From Mycobacterium lepraemurium (GTDB lineage Bacteria > Actinomycetota > Actinomycetes > Mycobacteriales > Mycobacteriaceae), in contig CP021238.1 of NCBI GenBank assembly GCA_002291465.1, positions 1,736,001 to 1,800,000 of the forward strand: 64,000 nt of DNA, in the 5' to 3' direction. Positions within the stretch are counted from its first letter, which is position 1. Each line of letters begins with the position of its first letter. Made by a program: the position numbers and the translations under genes. Of the stretch, positions 10,722 to 19,024 are shown piece by piece. The notes beneath the pieces were generated by a model. That model saw only the letters and a program-made list of their open reading frames with translations. It was not told the DNA's origin and made no database searches.

Positions 10722-12003
10722 GTGACGCTGGTGGTGCTGGCCCCTGTTGACCGTGCTGCTGGTGGTGCTCGGCGTCACCATCGACGTCACGATGGGCGTG
10801 CTCGCCCGTCGCAACCTGCACGACCGGCTGCTCGCCGCGACGTCGCGGGCCGACGCGCTGAGCGCCGCGCACACCGCCCCCGACCTGCTCGCCGCCGAGC
10901 TCAACGGCGGCGGGATCCGTGCGCTCGTCGTCACCGCGGACGGCCAGGCCTACGGGGACCGCGCGATCAGCCCCGACCTGGCCGAGGGGCCGGTCGAACC
11001 GCCCCCGCCGTACCCACCGCCTTATCCGCCGCCGGCCTACCCGCCGCCGGATACGACCGCGACGGTCGTCGTGCACCCGTTGCTCGACGGCGCCCGGCTG
11101 ATCCTGGTCGCCGACACCACGCAAACCACCCAGGTCACCCGGCAACTGCGCGGTCTGATGATCGCCGCCGGCATTGTGACCCTGCTGATCGCGGCGCTGC
11201 TGTTGATCGCGGTCAGCCGGGCGGCCCTGCGCCCGCTGGACCGGCTCACCGCGCTCGCCAACGCCATCACCACCGGGGACCGCGGCCGCCGGTTGCGCCC
11301 GCACCGCGCAGACACCGAATTAGGCCGCGCTGCAAGCGCTTTCGACACGATGCTGGACGCCCTGGAGATGTCGGAACGCCGGGCCCAACAGGCCGCCCGG
11401 CGCGCCGAGACGGCGACCCGGCGCTTCCTCGTCGATGCCGCCCACGAGCTGCGCACCCCGATCGCCGGCATGCAGTTCGCCGCCGAGCAACTCGCGCACG
11501 GCGCCTCCGAACACCCCGACGAAGCGCAATACCGTCGGGCCGGCCTGCTGCTTTCCGGTGCGCGCCGCGCCGCGCGACTCGTCAACGACATGCTGGACCT
11601 GAGCCGCATCGACGCCGGGCTCCCGCTGGAATTGCACGACGTCGACGTCGCCGCCGTGCTGCGCGACGAAGCCGACCGGGCCGCCCTGCTGGCACCCCAA
11701 ATCGGCGTGCGCCGCACCGGACTCACCGCGCTGAACGTCCGGGCCGACGCCACCCGGCTGTCGCAGATCGTGTCCAACTTGCTCGACAACGCCCGCCGCT
11801 ACACCCCGGCCGGTGGCGCCGCCGAGATCACCGTCACCGACACCGGCCCGGGCATCCCGGACGACGAGCGGGAGCACATTTTCGACCGGCTGGTGCGCCT
11901 GGATGCCGGCCGCGCCCGCGACCACGGCGGCGACCTGGTGTGCCTGCCGCATCGGGGCGGAGCCCGGTTCCGGCTCACGTTGCCGCGGGCGACCACAGAG
12001 TGA
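10722..12003 (+). pseudogene. Sensor histidine kinase, frameshifted and with ATP-lid deletions
   Basis: The first residues (VTLVVLA) and the rest (LTVLLVVLGVTIDVTMG) are in different frames because of one extra C near 10742. The remainder reads as a kinase. There are two membrane helices around a Pro-rich extracellular loop (PPPPYPPPYPPPAYPPP) and a HAMP linker. The H-box is FLVDAAHELRTPIAG, the N-box SNLLDNARRYTP and the G1 box DTGPGIPDDE. The sequence between RARDHGG and DLVCLP is absent, so the G2 box (GLGLAI type) is gone, and the loop before EITVTDTG also looks shortened. Kinase activity is unlikely. It is paired with the broken regulator upstream. Confidence 0.82.
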
Positions 12004-12008
12004 ACGGT

Positions 12009-12034
12009 GGCCGCCTCGAATACTCGAGGCGGCC
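12009..12034. terminator. Intrinsic-type hairpin after the kinase gene
   Basis: An 11-bp perfect stem (12009-12019 with 12024-12034, GGCCGCCTCGA arm) with a 4-base loop, six bases after the kinase stop. The position and tight loop fit a bidirectional transcription terminator between the kinase and the minus-strand genes. No U-run is present, as is common in mycobacteria. Confidence 0.65.
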
Positions 12035-12047
12035 ACGCGTCGACGCA

Positions 12048-12160
12048 TCACCAGCCCGGCGGCGGGGGATCCACGCCGCCACCGCGGCGCCGAAGCCCGC
12101 CGCGGCCACTCCGAGCGCTCCCGCGATCAACGAACCAGCGATCGCTTGTCTCAGCCTCAC
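12048..12160 (-). pseudogene. Possible small exported peptide, frameshifted
   Basis: From GTG 12160 the minus strand encodes VRLRQAIAGSLIAGALGVAA, a signal-peptide-like segment. A neighbouring frame then gives VDPPPPGW followed by a stop at 12048. Mycobacteria encode many short exported peptides with a signal sequence followed by a DPPPP-type tail, so a one- or two-base shift near 12070 is suspected. This is pattern recognition only. Confidence 0.3.
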
Positions 12161-12272
12161 TATGTCCCTCCATCCTCGATCGGTGCAGGTGAAATCGACC
12201 GTCCCGCACCGCATTACCAGTCACCAGCAGACGGTAGGAGGTCATCCTGAAGCCAAGCTGAAGACGAACGAA

Positions 12273-13262
12273 TCAGCGCGGCGCCGACGGTGCCGTCACC
12301 ACGGTCAGCCGCCATGTGTCCAGCCAGGGCCGCACCAGCTCGGCGACCGAGAATTTGGCCCGGGCCGCGCACCCGGCCTTGCGGGTGTAGGGGTCACCGC
12401 CGCGGATGAGGATGCCGACGGCGCTGACGGTGCCGTCGTTCTCGTACCGGTACACCGGCCCGCCCGAATCGCCGCACTGGCCGCCGGCTAGGAATTTCAC
12501 CTTGCTGCCGGTGATCTCGGCGATCTGCCCGCAGGCGTCCGCGCCGGAGCCCGTGCCGAACTTGCACAGCTGTTGTCCCACTTGCAGATTGGCGGCGACA
12601 CCGGACACCGGCACCGACGCCGCGATCGCCGGCGACTGCGGCACGTTGTCGCCGTCCAGGATGATCAAACCGATGTCGTGCTGTTCGTCGTGCACGCCCT
12701 CGCTGATCGTCTGACTGAACGTGCCCAGCATCGCGTAGGGCAGCACGCCGCCCAGGTTCATCGTCACCTTGCTCGGCTCGCCGGGACGGTTGCAGTGGCC
12801 GGCGGTGAGAATGCCGGCCTGGCCGCTGCTGGTGTGCACCAAAAACCCTGCGGTGCAACCCATTCCACCGGAGCCGTCAGTGTAGTCGACGTAGATCCCG
12901 GCGCCCGGGCCGATGGCGCTGGCCGCGGGCAGGTCGATCGGCGCCAGCACGGGCGGCGGGGTGGGCTGCTGCGCCGGCGTGGCCTCCCTCGGCAGCAGGC
13001 ACACCGCGGCCACCAGCGCGGTGATGCTGCACACCGCCGCCAGGGTGAGCAAGGTTGTGTGGGTGCGCGGACGCGGCGGCAGCACATCGGTGGCGGGGAA
13101 AGCGCTCGTCGCCGGCTTGCGCCGCCGTTCGGCGCGGCCGGGCAGAAAACCCAACACGGCCAGCACCGCGAGCACCAGCGCGCCGAGCGGCAGCGCAACG
13201 GTACGGGCGGGTGAGTATGGCGTCCCCCAGCTGGCGAGCTCCAGCGCGTCCACGCTCCCCAT
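12273..13262 (-). CDS. Membrane-anchored trypsin-like serine protease
   Basis: A 329-residue protein with two hydrophobic segments (about residues 22-41 and 70-90), a Pro-rich linker and a chymotrypsin-fold domain. The catalytic triad is visible: His156 in ILTAGHC, Asp196 in QHDIGLI and Ser266 in GQCGDSGGPV. Cys pairs (GMGCTAGF with AGHC; QLCKF with DACG) probably form disulfides outside the cell. The tail AELVRPWLDTWRLTVV resembles other secreted mycobacterial S1 proteases such as the Rv1815 type. It is transcribed alone. The frame is intact. Confidence 0.88.
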   Translation of the reverse strand: MGSVDALELASWGTPYSPARTVALPLGALVLAVLAVLGFLPGRAERRRKPATSAFPATDVLPPRPRTHTTLLTLAAVCSITALVAAVCLLPREATPAQQPTPPPVLAPIDLPAASAIGPGAGIYVDYTDGSGGMGCTAGFLVHTSSGQAGILTAGHCNRPGEPSKVTMNLGGVLPYAMLGTFSQTISEGVHDEQHDIGLIILDGDNVPQSPAIAASVPVSGVAANLQVGQQLCKFGTGSGADACGQIAEITGSKVKFLAGGQCGDSGGPVYRYENDGTVSAVGILIRGGDPYTRKAGCAARAKFSVAELVRPWLDTWRLTVVTAPSAPR

Positions 13263-13323
13263 TAGATCGATCTTTGCCGCATCGCGCGGCGCTCTCAGGG
13301 AAGTCGCTCAGCGAAATTCGGTG

Positions 13324-14100
13324 TCAGCCGATGGCGGCCGGCTCAGGGGAGGGCTCGTCGTCGCGGTGCCGGTGCGTGCGGCGGTGGTGCCGGCGGAAGT
13401 GGCGGATCTCGATGATCAGCCCGGTTAGCCCCAGCGCGTTGGTGAGCGCCGACACCAGGTACAGCAGCGAGGAGGGGTGGCCGGCCAGCGCGTCGCCGAG
13501 GATCACCACCGCGGCGGTACCGGGCAGCAACCCGGCCAGGGTGGCCAGCCCATAGGGCAGCACCCGCACACTCGACGCACCCGCGGCGTAGTTCAGCGCC
13601 GAGAACGGGACCGCCGGGATCAACCGCAGCGACACGATGGCCAGCCAGCCCCGCTGCCGCAGCCGCTCTTCCACAGTGTCCATCGACCGGTGCCGCACCA
13701 GCCCGGTCAACCGCCAGCCGGCCGCGCGCACCAACAACATCGCGATCATCGCGCTCGCGGTACTGGCGGCCACCGCGATGGCCACACCCAGCAGCGGGCC
13801 GAACAGCAGCCCGGCCGCCAGGGTGAACGCGGTGCGCGGCACGGGCACCACCGTCACCACGATGTGCGCGAGCAGAAACGCCAGCGGGAACCACGGCCCG
13901 ACGGACTGCGTCCAGTCGCGCATCTGCACCGGCGAGGGCAGCGGGATCAGCGACGCCAGCACCACCAGCGCTGTGATGCCCGCCACTGTCCAGGCGATCC
14001 GTGACCGGGACACACCGCGCGCGGCCGCGCCGATCGCGCAGCCGAGATCGCGCAGTGTTTCGGCGATTTTGCTGGTGGCGGAACCCGTCACGCCTTCCAA
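13324..14100 (-). CDS. TVP38/TMEM64 (VTT-domain) membrane protein
   Basis: A 258-residue integral membrane protein equivalent to Rv1491c. About six hydrophobic segments are seen. The VTT signature lies in the middle: HIVVTVVPVPRTAFTLAAGL, then LLFGPLLGVAIAVAAST, and later LRLIPAVPFSALNYAAGAS. This family (DedA-superfamily relatives) is associated with lipid scrambling or transport; the substrate here is unknown. The His/Arg-rich tail (RHFRRHHRRTHRHRDDE) is unusual but in frame. The gene is divergent from mutA. Confidence 0.88.
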   Translation of the reverse strand: MEGVTGSATSKIAETLRDLGCAIGAAARGVSRSRIAWTVAGITALVVLASLIPLPSPVQMRDWTQSVGPWFPLAFLLAHIVVTVVPVPRTAFTLAAGLLFGPLLGVAIAVAASTASAMIAMLLVRAAGWRLTGLVRHRSMDTVEERLRQRGWLAIVSLRLIPAVPFSALNYAAGASSVRVLPYGLATLAGLLPGTAAVVILGDALAGHPSSLLYLVSALTNALGLTGLIIEIRHFRRHHRRTHRHRDDEPSPEPAAIG

Positions 14101-14271
14101 GATTACGGGGCGCAGGTGAATCCAGCGTTTCCCGCTGCTGGCGTTTCCTTGCGAATCCGGACCGCGCGGGCCGGCCGGCGGTTTTCAGCGCGGAGCCCCG
14201 ATCAATTAGCCTCGGTAGTCAAGTGGTATCCCCAAAGCTGTTGCCCAAATGCTGGGAAAAGGGAGCAATCG

Positions 14272-16147
14272 GTGCCCATTGATGTACCTGAACTCGCTGA
14301 CCTGGAACAGGTTCGCGGGCGTTGGCGCAGTGCGGTTGCCGGAGTGCTGGCCAAAAGCACCCGGAAGGACCCCGAGCAGTTGGGGGACTCGCCGGAGCGG
14401 CTGCTGGAAACCCCGACCTACGACGGGATCGCGATCCGCGCGCTCTACACCGCGCTCGACGAGCTGCCCGAACCGCCGCTGCCGGGCGAGTGGCCGTTCG
14501 TGCGTGGCGGCGACGCGCGGCGCGACGTCAGGTCCGGCTGGAAGGTCGCCGAGGCGTTCCCGGCCACCCCGGTGCCCGGCGTCGCGGCCAAGGACATCAA
14601 CTCCGCGGTGCTCGACGCGCTGGGCAACGGCGCCGGCGCCGTGCTGCTGCGGATCGGCGAGTCGGGCGTGGCGCCCGACCAGGTGGCCGACAGCCTGCAG
14701 GGCGTTACCTGAGCATGGCGCCGCTGATCCTGGAGGCCGGCGCCGACTACCCGGGGGGGCCAGCGACGCGGTGCTGGGCCTGGCCGACGAGATCGAACCC
14801 GACCAGCGCGCCGCGGTGTCGATCGACCTGGCCGGCGACCCGCTGACCGCGGCGCTGCGCGGGCGCCCTGTCCCGGAGCTCAAGGACGTGGTCGCCGTCG
14901 CCAAGCGGGCCGCCGGTCACACCGGGGTCCGCGCGATCACCGTCGACGGGCCCGCCTTCCACAACCTGGGCGCCAACGCGTCGTGGGAGCTGGGCGCCTC
15001 GATCGCGGGCGGGGTCAATTACCTGCGGGTGCTCACCGAATCGGGGTTGACGATCGCTGCGGCGTTGCGCCAGATCAGCTTCCGGTTCGCCGCCGACGAC
15101 GACCAGTTCATGACCATCGCCAAGTTCCGCGCGGCGCGCACGGTGTGGGCGCGGGTGGCCGAGGTGGTCGGCGAGCCGGACGCCGGTGCGGCCGTGGTGC
15201 ACGCCGAGACGTCGCTGCCCATGATGACCCAGCGGGATCCCTGGGTGAACATGCTGCGCTGCACGCTGGCCGCGCTCGGGGTCGGCGTCGGCGGTGCCGA
15301 CTCGCTGCTGGTGTTCCCGTTCGACGTGGCCATCGACGGCGGATTCCCGGGCACTGCAACCAGTTTCGCCCGCCGCATTGCCCGCAACACCCAGCTGCTG
15401 CTCGAGGAGTCGCACGTGGGTCGGGTGCTGGACCCGGCCGCGGGATCCTGGTTCGTGGAGGACCTCACCCAGCGGCTGGCCGAGCAGGCCTGGCAGCACT
15501 TCCAGGCCATCGAGGCGCGCGGCGGATTCACCGAGGCCCGCGATTTCATCGCCGGCCAGATCGCAGAGATCGCCGCCCGCCGCCACGACGACATCGCGCA
15601 TCGGCGGACCGCGATCACCGGCGTCAACGAATTCCCCAACCTCGCCGAACCGCAGCTGCCGCACAGCGATTCGGCGTATTCGCCGCTCGCGGCGGGCAAG
15701 CTGATCCGGTACGCTACCGACTTCGAGGCCCTGCGCGACCGTTCCGACGCCTACCTGGCCCGCCCTGGCTCGCGCCCGCAGGTGTTGTTGCTGCCGCTGG
15801 GGCCGTTGGCCGAGAACAACATTCGCGCGACGTTCGCGTCGAACCTGCTGGCTTCTGCGGGCATCCAGGAGGTCAACCCAGGAACCGTCGACGCCGCCGG
15901 CGTCGCTAAGGCCGTCAAAGAAGCGGGATCGCCGGCGGTGGCGGTCATCTGCGGCACCGACAAGCGCTACCAGGACGAGGCGTCGGGCGTCGTGCAGGCA
16001 GCCCGCGGCGTCGGCGTCTCCCGCGTCTATCTGGCCGGGACGGAGAAAGCCGTGGCGGACGCCGAGCACCGGCCGGACCAATTCCTGACCGCGAAAATCA
16101 ATGCGGTCGAAGCACTGTCGGATCTGCTCACAAGGCTGGGGGCGTAG
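14272..16147 (+). pseudogene. mutA: Methylmalonyl-CoA mutase small subunit, two frameshifts
   Basis: From GTG 14272 the sequence encodes the small, non-cobalamin-binding subunit of methylmalonyl-CoA mutase, which interconverts (R)-methylmalonyl-CoA and succinyl-CoA. One base is lost near 14707 (GTTACC for GTTTACC), ending the product after about 146 residues. A second base is lost in the G-run near 14755. The remainder is complete in one frame, from GASDAVLGLADEIEPDQRAA to EALSDLLTRLGA. Two one-base deletions in one gene, next to a destroyed mutB, indicate real loss of the mutase. Confidence 0.9.
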
Positions 16148-16152
16148 CTACC

Positions 16153-16213
16153 ATGACGACCACTGCACCTGCTGTCGGCAGCTTCGCCGACGTGCCACTG
16201 CGCAGCGAGCGCT
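16153..16213 (+). pseudogene. mutB: mutB 5' remnant (about 20 codons)
   Basis: Five bases after the mutA stop, ATG 16153 begins [20 protein letters not shown], which matches the start of the methylmalonyl-CoA mutase large subunit in spacing and sequence. At about 16213 homology ends abruptly and antisense cysK sequence begins. The roughly 730 remaining codons, including the cobalamin-binding domain, are not in this window. Confidence 0.8.
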
Positions 16214-16336
16214 GTTGCCCGGGTTGAAGAATTCCAACTTGGCGGCGACGTCGGCCACCGCACCTTCGGTGACCCGGTTCAACCGGACCAACGGGGTGTT
16301 TCCGATCAGCTGCGTGGCGTTCTCGGCGATGCTCAT
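16214..16336 (-). pseudogene. cysK: O-acetylserine sulfhydrylase (CysK) 5' remnant
   Basis: The ATG at 16336 follows directly on the stop of the thioester-domain gene. It encodes [20 protein letters not shown] and on to [10 protein letters not shown], the N-terminus of cysteine synthase. At NPGNS, where the PLP-binding Lys loop (SVKDR) should follow, the sequence switches to the mutB remnant. All catalytic residues are lost. In M. tuberculosis this gene is Rv2334, followed by cysE; neither the rest of cysK nor cysE is present here. Confidence 0.88.
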
Positions 16337-17629
16337 CTACCTTTTGTCTCCCACGATGCAGGACCAGGCCTCATCGGCCTGCCAGCTAATATCGAACTCT
16401 ATGGCCATTTCGGTGGGGATGGCTAGCGCAACGGGGGTAAACCGTTGCGACGCTTCGTCCAGCGCCACCCCGGTGAGCACGCGTCCATGCAGATCGCCAA
16501 CGGTTTTCGCGGTCAGCGTTATTCCCGAGCCGCCCGGCGCCTCACGTATGTAGAAGTCCGTGCCCGGTTCGACGACCTGCCCGACGGCGAAACCGTCGGC
16601 ATCCACTAATTGGTGGCCGTCGTCGGCGCTGAGCAGCAGCGGGATTCGCACCCGGAAGGGTCCGATCAGCCCGGCATCCGCGGTGGCGTGCCGGTCGTCG
16701 AGCAGCAGGGCGTCGTCGGCGTGGTGGACGGCGCGTCCCGCCTGCGCGAGCAGGTAGTTGTACAGATGCACGACCTTGTCGGCGTTGCGGTAGTGGCGGG
16801 CACCGGTGAGCCGGAAGTTGACGTGCTCGATGGTGGGCGTGGCCGTCTCCGACGTTGCCACCAGCCGGTAGTAGCGGTAGCCGCGCCCGCCGCGGCCGTG
16901 ACTGCTCGACGACAGCGTGCTGCCCTCGCCCAGCATGCGCTGGTAGCGCCGCCGTCCGGGCCCCAACCTCAGGTGCGAACCCGAAACATCCTGCCACACA
17001 ACACCATTGGTGGATTTCTGTAGTTTCAATGTGGCGTCGCCCGCCGACGAGCTCCACACCGAGTAGCCGCCGAGCTGAGGTTGGCCGTCGAATTCGAAGG
17101 TGAGCACCGGTCCGGGCGCCCGATGCACCGCGATGGGGACGTTGAGCGGTCGGGTGTCCAGGACCAGGCCGTTGGTGAAGAACCAGATCGCCGCCTGCGT
17201 CGCGGCGATCGCCTCGTGTTCGGTTATGTTGGCCGGCCCGAGCGGATAGCCGGCGTCGCGCACCTGCCGGTTCAGCTCGGCGGTGGAGCGCAGCGGAAAC
17301 GAGTTGCGCAGGATCCAGTCGACCTTGGCCTCGTGTCCCGACGTGCTCAGATGCGGCAGCGCGGACCAGGTGTCGACCCGGTAGCGGGACGGATGCGCCG
17401 GGGCGATGCCGGCGAAATCCAGCGAATAGGCGTGCACGTTCGGGTTGAGCCGGATCAGATCGGTGCGGGCCCAGCTGCCGTCGGCGAACACCACCCGGTC
17501 GACGGTGTGCGAATACGTGCCGCCGCGGTAGCGGGTCATCCGGTTGAGCGCGGTGGCCGGTCGCACCACGCAGCGCCGGCGGGTGGCCACCGGCGCCAGG
17601 GCGCGGTCGGGCTCGGACAATATGGTCAT
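16337..17629 (-). CDS. Thioester-domain (TQXA) protein of the cysK operon
   Basis: A 430-residue protein. ATG 17629 is preceded by AGGAAG at a suitable distance. TQAAIWFFTNG is the conserved T-Q-x-A motif of thioester domains, which in surface adhesins make an internal Cys-Gln bond. The Cys partner is expected in a Y-C-[IL]-D type motif; here NPNVHAYSLDFAGIAP has Ser, so the thioester may not form. The second half (GYRYYRLVATSETATPTIEH and beyond) is beta-rich with no named family. There is no clear signal peptide. The stop is immediately followed by the cysK ATG, and a poly-Cys leader lies upstream, so expression should respond to cysteine. Intact. Confidence 0.78.
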   Translation of the reverse strand: MTILSEPDRALAPVATRRRCVVRPATALNRMTRYRGGTYSHTVDRVVFADGSWARTDLIRLNPNVHAYSLDFAGIAPAHPSRYRVDTWSALPHLSTSGHEAKVDWILRNSFPLRSTAELNRQVRDAGYPLGPANITEHEAIAATQAAIWFFTNGLVLDTRPLNVPIAVHRAPGPVLTFEFDGQPQLGGYSVWSSSAGDATLKLQKSTNGVVWQDVSGSHLRLGPGRRRYQRMLGEGSTLSSSSHGRGGRGYRYYRLVATSETATPTIEHVNFRLTGARHYRNADKVVHLYNYLLAQAGRAVHHADDALLLDDRHATADAGLIGPFRVRIPLLLSADDGHQLVDADGFAVGQVVEPGTDFYIREAPGGSGITLTAKTVGDLHGRVLTGVALDEASQRFTPVALAIPTEMAIEFDISWQADEAWSCIVGDKR

Positions 17630-17757
17630 GAGTCGTTGATCTTCCTGAAAAAGGCTTTCCATCGGCCCGTGTCGTCGCAGCGCCGGACAGCGCCGGCGAC
17701 ACCGCCCGGGCAAGGGCGAGCGCGGGGATCTCTACAGCGTCAGAGGGCTTGCGGAAA

Positions 17758-17835
17758 TCAACGACAACAACAGCAACAACAGGCCACGACGAGGCAGCGC
17801 GACGGGGCAAAGCGCGGCTGTAGGCGGTGTTGCAT
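17758..17835 (-). CDS. Leaderless poly-cysteine leader peptide (cysteine attenuator)
   Basis: A 25-codon reading frame on the minus strand: ATG 17835, MQHRLQPRFAPSRCLVVA, then six consecutive Cys codons (TGT TGT TGC TGT TGT TGT), Arg and a TGA stop at 17758. A TATAGT hexamer (17842-17847) ends six bases before the ATG, so transcription should start on the A of the ATG. Leaderless short frames with Cys tracts are known cysteine-responsive attenuators upstream of sulfur-assimilation operons in mycobacteria. Ribosome stalling at the Cys codons when cysteine is scarce is thought to release the downstream ribosome site. The downstream operon is the thioester gene and cysK. Confidence 0.82.
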   Translation of the reverse strand: MQHRLQPRFAPSRCLVVACCCCCCR

Positions 17836-17841
17836 GTCACC

Positions 17842-17847
17842 ACTATA
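17842..17847 (-). promoter_or_regulatory. -10 element for the leaderless poly-Cys transcript
   Basis: TATAGT on the minus strand, six bases upstream of the leader ATG. It matches the TANNNT consensus of the mycobacterial housekeeping sigma factor at the spacing expected for a transcript starting at the ATG. Confidence 0.7.
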
Positions 17848-18100
17848 GGTCATCACACTTGGCCGTTTGTTCGGCTCAGCCCGGCTGTAAGTCTTGGGCG
17901 GCGGTGACCGGCTGGCCTAATGTCGGGACTCGTTGAGTCACCGGCCACCGCGGGCCGGCGGACTCGGCGCGGCGGAGGGATGCACGGCACGCCGAGCGAC
18001 GACGCACGACACCGGCTCGGCGCGCGGCCCCGGCCCCGATGGGGCACGATGAATCCACCGATCCGGGCCGCATTTTTCGACCACGCACGAAAGGATCACG

Positions 18101-19024
18101 ATGACGTCGGCTCAAAATGAGTCTCAAGCACTTGGTGATCTGGCTGCCAGGCAACTCACCAACGCAACCAAGACGGTCCCCCAGCTCTCGACGATCACGC
18201 CGCGCTGGCTGCTGCATCTGCTGAACTGGGTTCCGGTGGAGGCGGGCATCTACCGGGTGAACCGGGTGGTCAATCCCGAGCAGGTCGCCATCAAGGCCGA
18301 GGCCGGCGCCGGCAGTGAAGAGCCGCTACCGCAGACCTATGTGGACTACGAGACCAGCCCGCGCGAGTACACGCTGCGCAGTATTTCCACGCTGGTCGAC
18401 ATCCACACCCGGGTCTCCGACCTGTACTCGAGCCCGCACGATCAGATAGCCCAGCAGCTGCGGCTGACCATCGAGACCATCAAGGAGCGTCAGGAGCTGG
18501 AGCTGATCAACAGCCCCGAGTATGGGCTGCTGGCCCAGGCGACGCCGGAGCAGACGATCCAGACGCTGGCCGGGGCCCCCACGCCCGACGACCTCGACGC
18601 GCTGATCACCAAGGTGTGGAAGACGCCCAGTTTCTTCCTCACCCACCCGCTGGGCATCGCGGCGTTCGGGCGCGAGGCCACCTACCGGGGGGTGCCGCCG
18701 CCGGTGGTGAGCCTGTTCGGCGCCCAGTTCATCACCTGGCGCGGTATTCCGCTCATCCCGTCGGACAAGGTGCCGGTGGAGGACGGCAAGACGAAGTTCA
18801 TCCTGGTACGCACCGGCGAGGATCGTCAGGGCGTCGTCGGGCTATTCCAGCCCGGCCTGGTCGGGGAGCAGGCGCCGGGGCTGTCGGTGCGGTTCACCGG
18901 CATCAACCAGTCGGCGATCGCGACCTACCTGGTCACGCTGTACACCTCCCTGGCCGTCCTGACCGATGACGCGCTCGCCGTGCTCGACGACGTCGCGGTG
19001 GATCAGTTCCGTGAGTACAAGTGA
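18101..19024 (+). CDS. Family 2A encapsulin shell protein (major membrane protein I type)
   Basis: A 307-residue HK97-fold shell protein equivalent to the M. leprae major membrane protein I and the M. avium 35-kDa antigen, now known as family 2A encapsulins. ATG 18101 is preceded by GAAAGGA. Recognisable stretches are STITPRWLLHLLNWVPVEAG, the E-loop region TYVDYETSPREYTLRSISTL and SRVSDLYSSP-like helix sequence (here TRVSDLYSSPHDQIAQQLRL). The C-terminus is DVAVDQFREYK. Many copies assemble into an icosahedral compartment in the cytosol. The cargo gene overlaps its 3' end by 14 bases. Intact despite heavy decay nearby. Confidence 0.93.
   Translation: MTSAQNESQALGDLAARQLTNATKTVPQLSTITPRWLLHLLNWVPVEAGIYRVNRVVNPEQVAIKAEAGAGSEEPLPQTYVDYETSPREYTLRSISTLVDIHTRVSDLYSSPHDQIAQQLRLTIETIKERQELELINSPEYGLLAQATPEQTIQTLAGAPTPDDLDALITKVWKTPSFFLTHPLGIAAFGREATYRGVPPPVVSLFGAQFITWRGIPLIPSDKVPVEDGKTKFILVRTGEDRQGVVGLFQPGLVGEQAPGLSVRFTGINQSAIATYLVTLYTSLAVLTDDALAVLDDVAVDQFREYK

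Noticed and set aside
12007..12245. Plus-strand short frames after the kinase gene
   Set aside because: They run through the terminator hairpin and have shadow-like composition; only the minus-strand signal-peptide-like frame was kept, at low confidence.
16542..17843. Open frame beginning VTCNTAYSRALPRRAA over the poly-Cys leader and the thioester gene
   Set aside because: It shares the leader's bases in another frame but becomes Arg/Pro-rich shadow sequence over the thioester gene; the Cys-tract frame has the better leaderless start.
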